Source: Phycisphaerae bacterium (lineage in GTDB: Bacteria > Planctomycetota > Phycisphaerae > SM23-33). Taken from it: a stretch of DNA of 7,201 bases. Positions 1-6,531 of the stretch are shown here, piece by piece. Numbering within the stretch: the stretch's first letter is position 1; each line of letters starts with the position of its first letter. The position numbers were made by a program, and so were the translations under genes. The stretch is from NCBI GenBank assembly GCA_030754715.1, contig JASLZV010000086.1, forward strand, positions 1-7,201, written 5' to 3'. The notes beneath the pieces are model-generated. The model was not told the DNA's origin. It was given only the letters and a program-made list of their open reading frames with translations, and did no database searches.

Positions 1-2
1 GC

Positions 3-2474
3 TACTTAGGAGGTGAGGCCTACAATGCCAGCCACTCCTTCCATGGTTACGACGAGGCCTTCGGCGAGTCGCACCCCGAGTGGTTCAGCACCAAGAGTTA
101 TGCGCGGATGAAGCAACTGAACTACCAGAACCAGATCAATCCCTGTCTGACAGCCCCGGGCTTTTTTGAGCAGGTGCTGCAGACAGCCCGGGATTATTTC
201 GATGGTAAGCCGGAGCCGTTTCCCTGGGCGTACTATCCGCACCGCGGCAAATTTTTCACGGTGGGGCTGAACGACAACACCAACATGTGCGGCTGCCCTA
301 CGTGTCGGGCCCAGTATCGCAGTGATGTCGGTCCCGCCGGCAACGCCAGTCATTACGTCTGGGGATTTGTCAACCGGCTTGCAAAGGAAGTGCGCAAGAC
401 CCATCCTGATGCCGGGGTATCCTGCCTGGCTTACTTCAACTACACCTTGCCGCCCAAAGGCATGGTCTTTGAGCCTAATGTCGCGGTTACCTTTTGCAAG
501 TTCTACCAGGGGTACTACGACCGTAACTATCAGGAACGGGACTACCAGCGAATCGGCGAGTATGTTCAGCAGAACAAGGCAAAGTTCTTCACGACGTATG
601 AATATCCCTGCAAGCCCTTCATCTCCGACTGGCCGTTTCCATGCATGGTGCCTAACGTGCACGCCGATGATGTCCGGCGACTCAGCCAAATAGGCAGCTT
701 CAAGGGAGGCCGCCTGGCATTTGCGTACGCAAGAACATACAGCGGCACCAAGCCGGGAGGTTATGCCTGGATCAGCCCGGTGCTGGACTTCATGAATATG
801 TACTGGCGCATCAAGCTCTATGACAACTTCAACTTTGACGTGGAAGAGGGTCTGAAGGAATACTATCAAACGTTCTTCGGTCCCGGGGCCGCCGGCATGA
901 AGAAGTTCTACACGGCCATGGAAAACCGCTGGATGGACCATGGCGGCGGAGGCAACTCACGCGAATGGTGGGGAAAACTGGGTACTAGGGATTTCCTGGA
1001 GGAACTGACCGGCTACATCGAGCAGGCAAAACAGGCGACTGAAGAAGGGACGCTTTACCGCCGCCGCGTCGAGCTGATTGATGCGGGCATCATGCAGTAC
1101 CTTCTGAAGGCCCAGGCGAGATATGAAGGCTCGGCGATGTCGGAGTTTGCCCCCATAGGCACGGCGGCTGTCATCTGGGCGGACACGTCGGCCTCCCCGG
1201 ATGCCTGGGCTGAAGATGCGACCTGGGCGGACGCTCTGCCCAACAAAATTGAAAAGACCATCATGAACGAGGCGGTTCCTCAGAAGACGTTTTTTAAACT
1301 GGCGTATGACAGCCAGCATCTCTATATCCATGCCAGGTGTCTTGAGCCGAACGTCTCGGAGATGAAAGCGGCGACACATGACAAGGACATCGGCGGTTTC
1401 AGCGACGACTCGATCGAGTTGTTCGTGGATCCGTCGGGAACGGGTCGGACGTACTATCAGTTTTGCATCAACAGCCTGGGGGCGGTTTACGACGCCCTGG
1501 AAAACCCGACGGCCATAGGGGCCACGGGAACGATAACGTGGGACTCAGGAATCAAGGTCAAGACGGCCATCGGTAAGGACTATTGGGAACTCCGGGCGGC
1601 GTTGCCCTTTGCCGGGCTGGTGAAGAAGGCGCCGCGGGCGGGGGAGACCTGGCGGTTCAATCTGTGCCGTAACCGGCATGCCGAACCCGGCAAGCCGCCT
1701 TTCTCCGCCTGGTCGCCCACTATGGGCGGGTTCCGCAAGCCAGAGCGATTTGGCGTCATCACGTTCAACGCTCCCGAAGACGGGGGCCGGACGTTGTGGA
1801 ATTGCGACTTTGAGGGCGGGGCTTTTACCTCTGAGTCGGGGGACAGTCCGCTGATAGGCCTGGACGGCTGGTATGAGAACACCTCATACGCCAACCGCGG
1901 ATGGGACAAATCGTGGAAGGTTGTAGAAAAAGACAGGAACCACGCGGCCGTCTGCGACATCAACAAGACCAATCCCAGTGACATGGTCCCCGTGCACACC
2001 GTCGACGCACAGCCGGGAAGGATCTCCGTCGAGGCCATGTTCCGAAGGCACGCGCTGCACGGCAACATGCCCACGATCCAGGTTTATGATCTCCAGCACA
2101 GATGCATGGTTTACATGTACGCCTGGGACAACAAGGCCGACCTGGTAACCATCGAGCAGCGCCTCGACCGCAACAACTTCGGCGTCAAGACACACGGACT
2201 GGGCAACCTGGCCGCAGTCGGCAAGTGGTTCGGCCTGAAGGTGGTAATCGACACAAAGCAAAAGGCCGTCATCGGACACGCCAAGAGCGATTCGGGTCAA
2301 TGGGTCCAACTGAACGAGACGCCTATACCCTACCTGAACCCCAAGGCAAGCGGCACAACACTGTGCGTCAGCGTCGGTTCGCGCAAGCACAAGAAGACGG
2401 TAGAGAACAACATCCTGGAGATGGACAACATCCGCGTAAAGCAGGTATCGCCGGAGGCACCCGGCAAGAAATGA
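3..2474 (+). CDS. DUF4838 glycoside-hydrolase-like protein with CBM9-like module (5' partial)
   Basis: The frame is open from the window edge, so the true start and any signal peptide lie to the left; the Met at 108 is internal. Three regions are visible. From the edge to about 1130 it resembles DUF4838: HPEWF near the start, an Asn-Pro-Cys segment, then a Cys-X-Cys-X2-Cys cluster (codons at 288, 294 and 303) and many aromatic residues, as in TIM-barrel glycoside-hydrolase-like proteins. From about 1150 to 1790 it resembles a CBM9-type carbohydrate-binding module: a Trp-rich opening, FFKLAYDSQHLYIHARC, DDSIELFVDP and a closing ERFGVITFN. From about 1795 to the stop there is a beta-rich region starting WNCDFEGG, probably a concanavalin-like jelly roll. 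Inferred role: secreted or surface binding and breakdown of a polysaccharide; the substrate cannot be told. The domain calls are by pattern recognition. No partner gene is visible on this strand. Confidence 0.85.
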   Translation, partial: YLGGEAYNASHSFHGYDEAFGESHPEWFSTKSYARMKQLNYQNQINPCLTAPGFFEQVLQTARDYFDGKPEPFPWAYYPHRGKFFTVGLNDNTNMCGCPTCRAQYRSDVGPAGNASHYVWGFVNRLAKEVRKTHPDAGVSCLAYFNYTLPPKGMVFEPNVAVTFCKFYQGYYDRNYQERDYQRIGEYVQQNKAKFFTTYEYPCKPFISDWPFPCMVPNVHADDVRRLSQIGSFKGGRLAFAYARTYSGTKPGGYAWISPVLDFMNMYWRIKLYDNFNFDVEEGLKEYYQTFFGPGAAGMKKFYTAMENRWMDHGGGGNSREWWGKLGTRDFLEELTGYIEQAKQATEEGTLYRRRVELIDAGIMQYLLKAQARYEGSAMSEFAPIGTAAVIWADTSASPDAWAEDATWADALPNKIEKTIMNEAVPQKTFFKLAYDSQHLYIHARCLEPNVSEMKAATHDKDIGGFSDDSIELFVDPSGTGRTYYQFCINSLGAVYDALENPTAIGATGTITWDSGIKVKTAIGKDYWELRAALPFAGLVKKAPRAGETWRFNLCRNRHAEPGKPPFSAWSPTMGGFRKPERFGVITFNAPEDGGRTLWNCDFEGGAFTSESGDSPLIGLDGWYENTSYANRGWDKSWKVVEKDRNHAAVCDINKTNPSDMVPVHTVDAQPGRISVEAMFRRHALHGNMPTIQVYDLQHRCMVYMYAWDNKADLVTIEQRLDRNNFGVKTHGLGNLAAVGKWFGLKVVIDTKQKAVIGHAKSDSGQWVQLNETPIPYLNPKASGTTLCVSVGSRKHKKTVENNILEMDNIRVKQVSPEAPGKK

Positions 2475-2796
2475 AATTTGCCTTAAGGCTACCTGTGCCT
2501 CGCGAAAACGCCGTTCTTCTTGATTCTTCAGCACTTACGTTCCTTGTTGGCGCCCTGGCCGCGTCGCAGGATCCTTCCTTCCCAAGCAGATAGCGGAGGT
2601 GTCCATCCCGAGAATCATATCCGGCAGTGGGAGCAGCCAGATCTTGGGCATGCCGCCGCCGCCAGGGGTACTTGGGGGGGTGCAGGCGCGACCGTGTGGA
2701 AGGATGCATAGCGCACTCGAATGCCATGGCCCATAACGCTGTGGCGGTCCCCCGGACTGGACACTTGGTCATTTGAGATTGCTGTGTCAGCGGAAT
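2475..2796. other. Intergenic stretch, no supported gene
   Basis: About 320 bases lie between the DUF4838 stop and the small minus-strand ORF. Short ORFs cross it in several frames but none has a recognisable domain or a convincing ribosome site. A 10-base perfect palindrome (GCCTTAAGGC, 2480-2489) follows the stop codon, then a small GCG-AAAA-CGC hairpin (2502-2511) followed by a T-rich stretch; this could be a weak terminator, but the stem is only 3 bp. A 38-codon minus-strand ORF (2535-2651, starting MPKIWLLPLP) was considered and is not supported. Confidence 0.5.
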
Positions 2797-3012
2797 TTAC
2801 TTGGACGCCTCGACCATGGCCGTGATTGCTGTCTTGATCACCTTTGGCAGCCTCGGCCATGCGGCTGTTACCTTCGCAAGATCCGGGTCAGTTTGGTGCC
2901 GCTTGTCGTCTGGCTTGTCGAAACTGCGTTCATTTCGGGTATTGCTACAGTCACCGCCAGTCAGGGAAGTGGGCTTGATAGAGGCGGTTGGGCCGCCGGT
3001 GCCGGAGTCCAT
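2797..3012 (-). CDS. Small hypothetical protein downstream of tRNA-Arg
   Basis: A 71-residue product if it starts at the ATG at 3012, which has an AAAGGG ribosome-site-like sequence a few bases upstream. The frame also allows an ATG at 3087, right at the tRNA 3' end, giving 96 residues, but no ribosome site precedes that one. The first half is low-complexity and polar (Gly, Thr, Ser, Asn, Lys). The last 30 residues look like a real amphipathic helical segment: DPDLAKVTAAWPRLPKVIKT, ending AITAMVEASK. From memory, similar 'DPDLA..V.AWP.LP..I..AI.AMV' tails are common in planctomycete genomes, often close to integrase genes and tRNAs; this was not checked. No function can be assigned. It may be an intact small gene or the surviving end of a longer one. 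Confidence 0.4.
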   Translation of the reverse strand: MDSGTGGPTASIKPTSLTGGDCSNTRNERSFDKPDDKRHQTDPDLAKVTAAWPRLPKVIKTAITAMVEASK

Positions 3013-3087
3013 TTCGCCCTTTGTTTTCGGGGCTTTATGCGCCTCTGGACACCGGCTGTCGTCGCCGTTCACCTGGGCTTTCTTCAT

Positions 3088-3162
3088 TACGCCCGAGAGG
3101 ACTCGAACCTCTGACCTGCGGTTTAGGAAACCGCCGCTCTATCCTGACTGAGCTACGGGCGT
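3088..3162 (-). tRNA. tRNA-Arg(CCT)
   Basis: A complete 75-base cloverleaf reads on the minus strand. The acceptor stem is a perfect 7 bp pair (3156-3162 with 3089-3095). The D arm is GCTC/GAGC with a 10-base loop. The anticodon stem is GCGGT/ACCGC around the loop TTCCTAA, giving anticodon CCT, which reads the Arg codon AGG. The variable loop has five bases. The T stem is AGAGG/CCTCT around TTCGAGT. The discriminator base is A at 3088. CCA is not encoded and must be added after transcription. Other-frame ORFs crossing it, with peptides such as RTRTSDLRFRKPPLYP, are translations of the tRNA and not genes. Confidence 0.97.
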
Positions 3163-3365
3163 TTGTTGCGGTTTGCTCCTTGTAAATACACAGTTTCCCC
3201 CGTGTTAACAAGGGTTTTCTCACTGTCACCTGTTTCGGCTTTCTGTGCAACATCGTGCAGCGAAGCGCAAGGAAAAGCGCCGTGTTTGGCAAAGGATTTG
3301 GCAAAGCGCGGATCGTCGGTTTCACCGTCGCCGGCGATTGCTTGATCGGCCCTACCGCCCCACAA
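3156..3365 (-). pseudogene. Possible relic of an integrase C-terminal tail
   Basis: A minus-strand frame is open from about 3365 to a TAG inside the tRNA (3153-3155). Its translation includes DPRFAKSFAKHGAFPCASLH, then an ETGDSEKTLVNTGETVYLQ segment. The FAK-x-FAK doublet comes from a direct repeat of TTTGGCAAAG at 3285-3294 and 3297-3306. From memory, tyrosine integrases of planctomycetes often end in variable tails with a LAK-x-LAK-type doublet and lie immediately upstream of a tRNA gene in the same orientation, as here. No catalytic Arg, His or Tyr region is present: upstream there is only the DinB gene. If real, it is the last 50-70 residues of a lost gene. The identification rests on recollection and position only. 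Confidence 0.3.
3183..3211 (-). promoter_or_regulatory. Possible promoter of tRNA-Arg
   Basis: On the minus strand a TTGTTA (3206-3211; 4 of 6 matches to the -35 consensus) is followed after exactly 17 bases by TATTTA (3183-3188; 3 of 6 matches to the -10). The -10 ends 20 bases before the tRNA 5' end, which leaves room for a leader of about 13 bases. The spacing is ideal but the -10 match is poor, so this is tentative. Confidence 0.3.
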
Positions 3366-3368
3366 CAG

Positions 3369-3893
3369 TTAAGACTCTGGCGAGGGAAATCGGAGGAAAG
3401 AAATACTCCGGGGTTGGGCTTTATCATCGCGAATCACCTGTATCTGTGCGCCGTGGCTTACGTCGTGCTGAGCGAAAACCCAGAACAAGTTTGCGGCACT
3501 CTCTCCGTGGCATGGGGTCGGCACAGGCTTCGCTAGATCCATCTCTTCGATCTCGCCCAGGCAGTGTTCAAGGTATTGGTGCGTGGCACCCAGATACTCA
3601 AGAAGCGATTCCAGACTCGTCCCTTCCGTTGGGAACGGTTCCGACGGTTCGCCAAAGGCCTGTGTGGCGTACATCGCCTTGCAGTCCGCCACGTGTTTGA
3701 TGATCTTCCATATTGGCTGGTACCAAACTGAGCTGTCCGCACACGCTTGATCGTAAGTCAGGTTATGGTCCGGGTCGGGGATCAGATTGTCGGGCGGGAC
3801 CCACTTCCTGGCAAAGACTCCGCACAGCAGGCTCATTTCGTCCCCGTTATAGGCCTGCGTAGTGACATGCTGAAGAAACTCCTTCGTCGTCAT
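3369..3893 (-). CDS. DinB-family (DinB-like superfamily) protein
   Basis: The ATG at 3893 is chosen because AAGGAG sits 6 bases upstream; it gives 174 residues, the usual size for the family. The frame extends upstream to 3977, but that stretch is Arg-rich, without a ribosome site, and crosses a hairpin. The DinB fold is a four-helix bundle with a metal bound by three histidines. Here the candidates are His67 (in IIKHVADCK) and His143 and His147 (in the QHDVSHGAQIQ motif), at the spacing typical of the family. Known members include thiol-dependent transferases and hydrolases acting on small molecules, as well as stress-induced proteins of unknown role; the substrate here is not predictable. 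It follows the amidohydrolase gene by 80 bases on the same strand, so the two may share a transcript. This is not DNA polymerase IV, which is also called DinB. Confidence 0.85.
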   Translation of the reverse strand: MTTKEFLQHVTTQAYNGDEMSLLCGVFARKWVPPDNLIPDPDHNLTYDQACADSSVWYQPIWKIIKHVADCKAMYATQAFGEPSEPFPTEGTSLESLLEYLGATHQYLEHCLGEIEEMDLAKPVPTPCHGESAANLFWVFAQHDVSHGAQIQVIRDDKAQPRSISFLRFPSPES

Positions 3894-3916
3894 CAGATTC
3901 TCCTTGCCCAACGTCT

Positions 3917-3954
3917 GCCTTGAGGCGCGGCCTTTAGGGCGTCGCCTCCAAGGC
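3917..3954 (-). repeat. Imperfect hairpin between the amidohydrolase and DinB genes
   Basis: GCCTTGAGGCG (3917-3927) pairs with CGCCTCCAAGGC (3943-3954) with one bulged base. The loop can pair further through GCC-TTTA-GGGC. The hairpin lies after the amidohydrolase stop and about 23 bases ahead of the DinB ribosome site. No T-run follows it in the direction of transcription, so it is not a classic intrinsic terminator. It could be an mRNA-stabilising or attenuating structure, or a small dispersed palindromic repeat. Confidence 0.6.
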
Positions 3955-3973
3955 GTTGTTCGACATTTCTGTC

Positions 3974-5263
3974 TCACGTAATCCCGTAGAATTGCTCACC
4001 ATTCTTGAGCATTATCGCGGAAGCCACTTCTTCTGCGGTCGACTCAGAGAAGAAACCTTTCCGGACCTTCTCCTCAAGTACTCGCGCAATGCCCCGGCGC
4101 GCTTGCGTCGCATAGCCCACATCGCACCACGGAAGACCCGTATCAGCACCAAATGCGAAGATCTTGTTGAATGGCACGCCGTCCAACCATTCGCACAGCG
4201 TTCGTTCGGTCTCCTCCGGATTCATGGTCCACGCCCAGCATAGGTCTGGGTACACATTCGGGTAGTTCTTGGCTATTGCGCCCAATTCCGAGGTCCACGG
4301 CCAGGATCCGTGGAAGACGTCGAATCGTACACGCCGGTACTTCTCGAAGAGCGGGATGAGAAACGAGGCTTTGGTCCCTGCGAGTGAGCCCCAGTTGCCG
4401 GCCAGGTATCCGGTGTGAATCTGGAGTGGGATGTTCTCGTCATCGGCACGCTCAAGGAGACGATGCAGCATGTAGTCGGATAGTGCGCGTGCCTCGTGTT
4501 GATTCACGGCCGCATTGTTCTGTTGGTTCCCGCCATAGAATGCTTTCCGGTTCCGGATCCGGCTGAACGCCTGCTCCGCCTCATGCCGGGGCGGATCCGT
4601 TACAGTCAGGTCGCGCAGGTAAGCGATCCCCACTTTGAAGGCGTTCATTCGCCCCGTGTCCCTGAACCTGTCGATGGCGGCGTTCAGGGAGACCACCAGC
4701 CGGTCGAGGCTGAGCACGGGGATGCCTGTGAACCGCTCAAGTGCATTCAGTGGTTCCGGGCCCGAGATTGCGAACAGGTCATCGATTCGAAACGCGAACT
4801 GGTAGTAGTCCGGATACTGATCTGTCTGAAGCGGTTCGGCGTTGCTGATGCGGAACAGTCCGTCCTGTGCAACCCATTGGATATTAGCCTTCTCCTTCAC
4901 GAAGTAGTCGTACACTTCGGCCGGGGTCTTATCGGCAATGCTCGCCTGCAACGCTTCCGTGATCGGCGCGAAATTTGCAGGTGTATACTCAAGTCTGAAC
5001 AATTCCTCACATCCGAGCACGACAGCGCGGCCGTAGCCGGTGGTGCGGATACTCGGCCAGAGCGCTTCCAGGCGTGCGTCGTCATGCGCATACGCCAACG
5101 GTCGTGGGCCGGCGGCAGTCACAAGGTCCGCGGCGGCATAGCCGAGCAGCGCCTTATGTGTATATTCTGCTCGGTTCTTCTCGAAATCGGCAAAGCTGCA
5201 GTGGTGGTCGTGGTGGGAAAATAAGGCGTGCTTCATGACGAACTCGCGCAACACAGAGTTCAT
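3974..5263 (-). CDS. Amidohydrolase-superfamily (amidohydrolase_2-like) metal enzyme
   Basis: It is read as 429 residues from the ATG at 5263, which is preceded by AAAGGA 9 bases upstream; the frame also allows a TTG at 5293 without a clear ribosome site. Metal ligands of the amidohydrolase TIM barrel can be placed: His18-X-His20 in the SHHDHH motif of strand 1, His283 in LQIHTGYLAG (strand 5), His318 in VFHGSW (strand 6) and Asp374 in FGADTG (strand 8). I see no obvious carbamylated lysine, which fits the mononuclear branch that includes amidohydrolase_2 and uronate-isomerase-like enzymes. It has no signal peptide and is probably cytosolic. The substrate is unknown: hydrolysis, decarboxylation and isomerisation all occur in this branch. 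The DinB gene follows after 80 bases; the FxLYD gene ends 86 bases upstream. Confidence 0.85.
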   Translation of the reverse strand: MNSVLREFVMKHALFSHHDHHCSFADFEKNRAEYTHKALLGYAAADLVTAAGPRPLAYAHDDARLEALWPSIRTTGYGRAVVLGCEELFRLEYTPANFAPITEALQASIADKTPAEVYDYFVKEKANIQWVAQDGLFRISNAEPLQTDQYPDYYQFAFRIDDLFAISGPEPLNALERFTGIPVLSLDRLVVSLNAAIDRFRDTGRMNAFKVGIAYLRDLTVTDPPRHEAEQAFSRIRNRKAFYGGNQQNNAAVNQHEARALSDYMLHRLLERADDENIPLQIHTGYLAGNWGSLAGTKASFLIPLFEKYRRVRFDVFHGSWPWTSELGAIAKNYPNVYPDLCWAWTMNPEETERTLCEWLDGVPFNKIFAFGADTGLPWCDVGYATQARRGIARVLEEKVRKGFFSESTAEEVASAIMLKNGEQFYGIT

Positions 5264-5349
5264 AACTGTCGTTCCTTTCTCTTGGTCGAACAAGTATTAG
5301 ACGGCAAAGCCGCCACGGCTTCACTAGTCAGTTGCATTGGTCATGCCCC
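5264..5349 (-). promoter_or_regulatory. Spacer with small perfect hairpin upstream of the amidohydrolase gene
   Basis: This 86-base gap separates the FxLYD stop from the amidohydrolase start. AAGCCG and CGGCTT (5307-5312 and 5316-5321) form a perfect 6 bp stem with a 3-base loop. In transcript direction it is followed by TTGCCGTCT, not a real T-run, so termination is only possible. I see no convincing promoter, so whether the amidohydrolase is a new transcription unit or read-through from plsY is open. Confidence 0.4.
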
Positions 5350-5835
5350 CTATTTCTTCCTCCACCGTAGGCTTCCGCCGAAAAGAGTCTTAAAGTCTAT
5401 CTGGGCCTTGCCCAGCGCAGGATTGGCAGTGGCCATGGCCTTGAAGGGGCTAGTCTGCCCCGGAAGTATGGGGTTGTACTCGATCAATGCCTCGCCCGTT
5501 GTAATGAAGTCGCCGTTGCTGTCCACAAACATCACGACTACCTCTACGTTCTTGAGTTTCTGGTCACTGATATTCTTAACCAAGCCTTCTGCGATAGCAA
5601 CCCCATGCTCGGTAGACCAATGCCAAGACTGGAGTTCGAGTACCGGCTTAGAGATTGCTGCGGGACGGCGTGCGGTTTCATCCCCCGATGATGAGCGACT
5701 CCCGCCGTCCATTCCTGATCGCAGCGGTAAACCGATACGACCACCCGCCTGGCTGACACAGGCCTTCGACAACGACAGCCGGCCTGGAGGCAAATAACTG
5801 ACGCCCTTGCACTCAAGATAAATTTGCATCCGCAT
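5350..5835 (-). CDS. FxLYD-domain protein, N-terminus doubtful
   Basis: Up to 161 residues if it begins at the ATG at 5835, the base after the plsY stop (TGA then ATG), which suggests translational coupling. Residues 64 to about 150 resemble an FxLYD-type beta-sandwich: KPVLELQSWHW, then GLVKNIS, NVEVVVMFVDSNGDFI and LPGQTSPFKA, the usual pattern of a strand, 'G.V.N', a strand with an acidic turn, and 'PG...F'. Such domains are usually extracytoplasmic and poorly characterised. Residues 1-63 do not look like protein under selection: they are encoded by repeat-like DNA, have no hydrophobic signal segment and contain RLSLSKA. A later Met at 5712 (residue 42) has AGGA directly against the start codon, which is too close for a good ribosome site. 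It could be a gene that lost its signal peptide through insertion of repeats. Confidence 0.65.
   Translation of the reverse strand: MRMQIYLECKGVSYLPPGRLSLSKACVSQAGGRIGLPLRSGMDGGSRSSSGDETARRPAAISKPVLELQSWHWSTEHGVAIAEGLVKNISDQKLKNVEVVVMFVDSNGDFITTGEALIEYNPILPGQTSPFKAMATANPALGKAQIDFKTLFGGSLRWRKK
5759..5786. repeat. Short inverted repeat coding for an RLSLSKA-type peptide
   Basis: CAGGCC (5759-5764) and GGCCTG (5781-5786) form an inverted repeat with a 16-base loop containing CTTCGACAACGACAG. Read on the minus strand it gives RLSLSKA. From memory, 'LSLSK' peptides often appear in doubtful ORFs of environmental genomes where a short palindromic dispersed repeat is translated. Only one copy is visible in this window, so its repetitive nature is inferred. 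Confidence 0.3.
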
Positions 5836-5854
5836 TCATCTGTGTTCATCGCGG
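5826..5854. repeat. GATGAA-periodic dispersed-repeat-like sequence at the plsY 3' end
   Basis: On the minus strand the sequence reads GATGAACACA, GATGAATGCG, GATGC: three units at a 10-base period. One more GATGAACA lies further upstream, inside plsY (5868-5875). This 'GATGAACACAGATGAA' text resembles a dispersed intergenic sequence I remember from many planctomycete and other environmental genomes. It supplies the last codons and stop of plsY and the first ATG codons of the next ORF. Copies elsewhere in the genome cannot be seen from here. Confidence 0.45.
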
Positions 5855-6531
5855 CTGTCCCCCGCTTGTTCATCGCCGATCTTGTTCTCTCGCCCGGTAA
5901 GGAGGCGCCGGATGTTCCCGCGGTGGAGAAAAACAATCAGCACCGCCATAGCCGCCGCAAACGCACCCAGCGGCCACAGGTCGCGCGGTGACAGGCCCAT
6001 CGCAAACCAGTTAATTGCCGCAAACAGCGGCCAGAAGGCGACCGCCGCTGTGATGCTGCCCACCGATACGTAACGGCTGACGCCGCTTACCACCGCCCAA
6101 AGGCCAAACACCACCAGACCTGCGTACGTGAAGTAGGGGAAAACGCCCAACACCACGCCCAGCGAGGTGGCTACCCCCTTGCCGCCGCGGAACCCGAGCC
6201 AGAAACTCAGCACGTGTCCGAGAATGCACCCCAGCCCCACCGCCAGCCACGCGCCCTGGTGCACCTGTGTGGGGAAGTTGTTCAGCAGCCGCAGCAGCAT
6301 TCCAGCCACCAGGGTGGGCACCAGCCCCTTGGCCACGTCCAGAAGGAAACACAGATACCCCCACCGCCTGCCGAGCGCGCGCCCGACGTTGGTAGCCCCC
6401 ACGTTGCCCGACCCCCTTGCCCGCAGGTCCACACCGTGAAAACGTGCGATGATCGGGCCGAACGGCGTCGAACCGATGACATACCCAGCCAGCGGAAACG
6501 CGACAAAAAAGACCCAGAGATTCTCCGTCAT
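5836..6531 (-). CDS. plsY: Glycerol-3-phosphate acyltransferase PlsY
   Basis: PlsY is an integral membrane enzyme that transfers an acyl group from acyl-phosphate to glycerol-3-phosphate, making lysophosphatidic acid, the first step of phospholipid synthesis. It normally works with PlsX, which is not in this window. The family motifs are clear: GSTPFGPIIAR at 20-30, RGSGNVGATNVGR at 39-51, GHVLSFWLGFRGGKGVAT at 105-122 (the glycine-rich phosphate-binding loop), and SRYVSVGSI in the third conserved region. Several hydrophobic membrane segments are present. Its 231 residues are slightly long for the family; the excess is a hydrophilic C-terminus (ENKIGDEQAGDSRDEHR) coded partly by repeat-like DNA. 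The ATG at 6531 overlaps the upstream glycosyltransferase stop as ATGA, so the two are co-transcribed and probably translationally coupled. Confidence 0.97.
   Translation of the reverse strand: MTENLWVFFVAFPLAGYVIGSTPFGPIIARFHGVDLRARGSGNVGATNVGRALGRRWGYLCFLLDVAKGLVPTLVAGMLLRLLNNFPTQVHQGAWLAVGLGCILGHVLSFWLGFRGGKGVATSLGVVLGVFPYFTYAGLVVFGLWAVVSGVSRYVSVGSITAAVAFWPLFAAINWFAMGLSPRDLWPLGAFAAAMAVLIVFLHRGNIRRLLTGRENKIGDEQAGDSRDEHR

Noticed and set aside
6..941. A 311-codon minus-strand ORF opposite the DUF4838 gene
   Set aside because: It mirrors a well-supported coding frame, has no recognisable domain, and its composition is that of a codon-shadow frame in GC-rich DNA.
1884..2534. A 216-codon minus-strand ORF over the end of the DUF4838 gene
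   Set aside because: It is antisense to the C-terminal domain, with no family features and no supporting ribosome site.
2535..2651. A 38-codon minus-strand ORF beginning MPKIWLLPLP
   Set aside because: It is short, without a ribosome site or a recognisable motif; the hydrophobic start alone is not enough.
3285..3306. Tandem TTTGGCAAAG copies as an attachment site or CRISPR-like repeat
   Set aside because: There are only two 10-base copies 2 bases apart; they are better explained as the codons of a FAK-x-FAK doublet.
3035..3427. Minus-strand ORF reading through the tRNA (peptide ending in QVRGSSPLGR)
   Set aside because: This is the familiar false translation of a tRNA T arm and anticodon arm, not a protein gene.
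3894..3977. N-terminal extension of the DinB gene to 3977
   Set aside because: The extension is Arg-rich, crosses the intergenic hairpin, and a strong AAGGAG precedes the internal ATG at 3893.
4496..5224. A 242-codon plus-strand ORF opposite the amidohydrolase gene
   Set aside because: The opposite frame holds the metal-binding motifs of a known superfamily; this one is its shadow.
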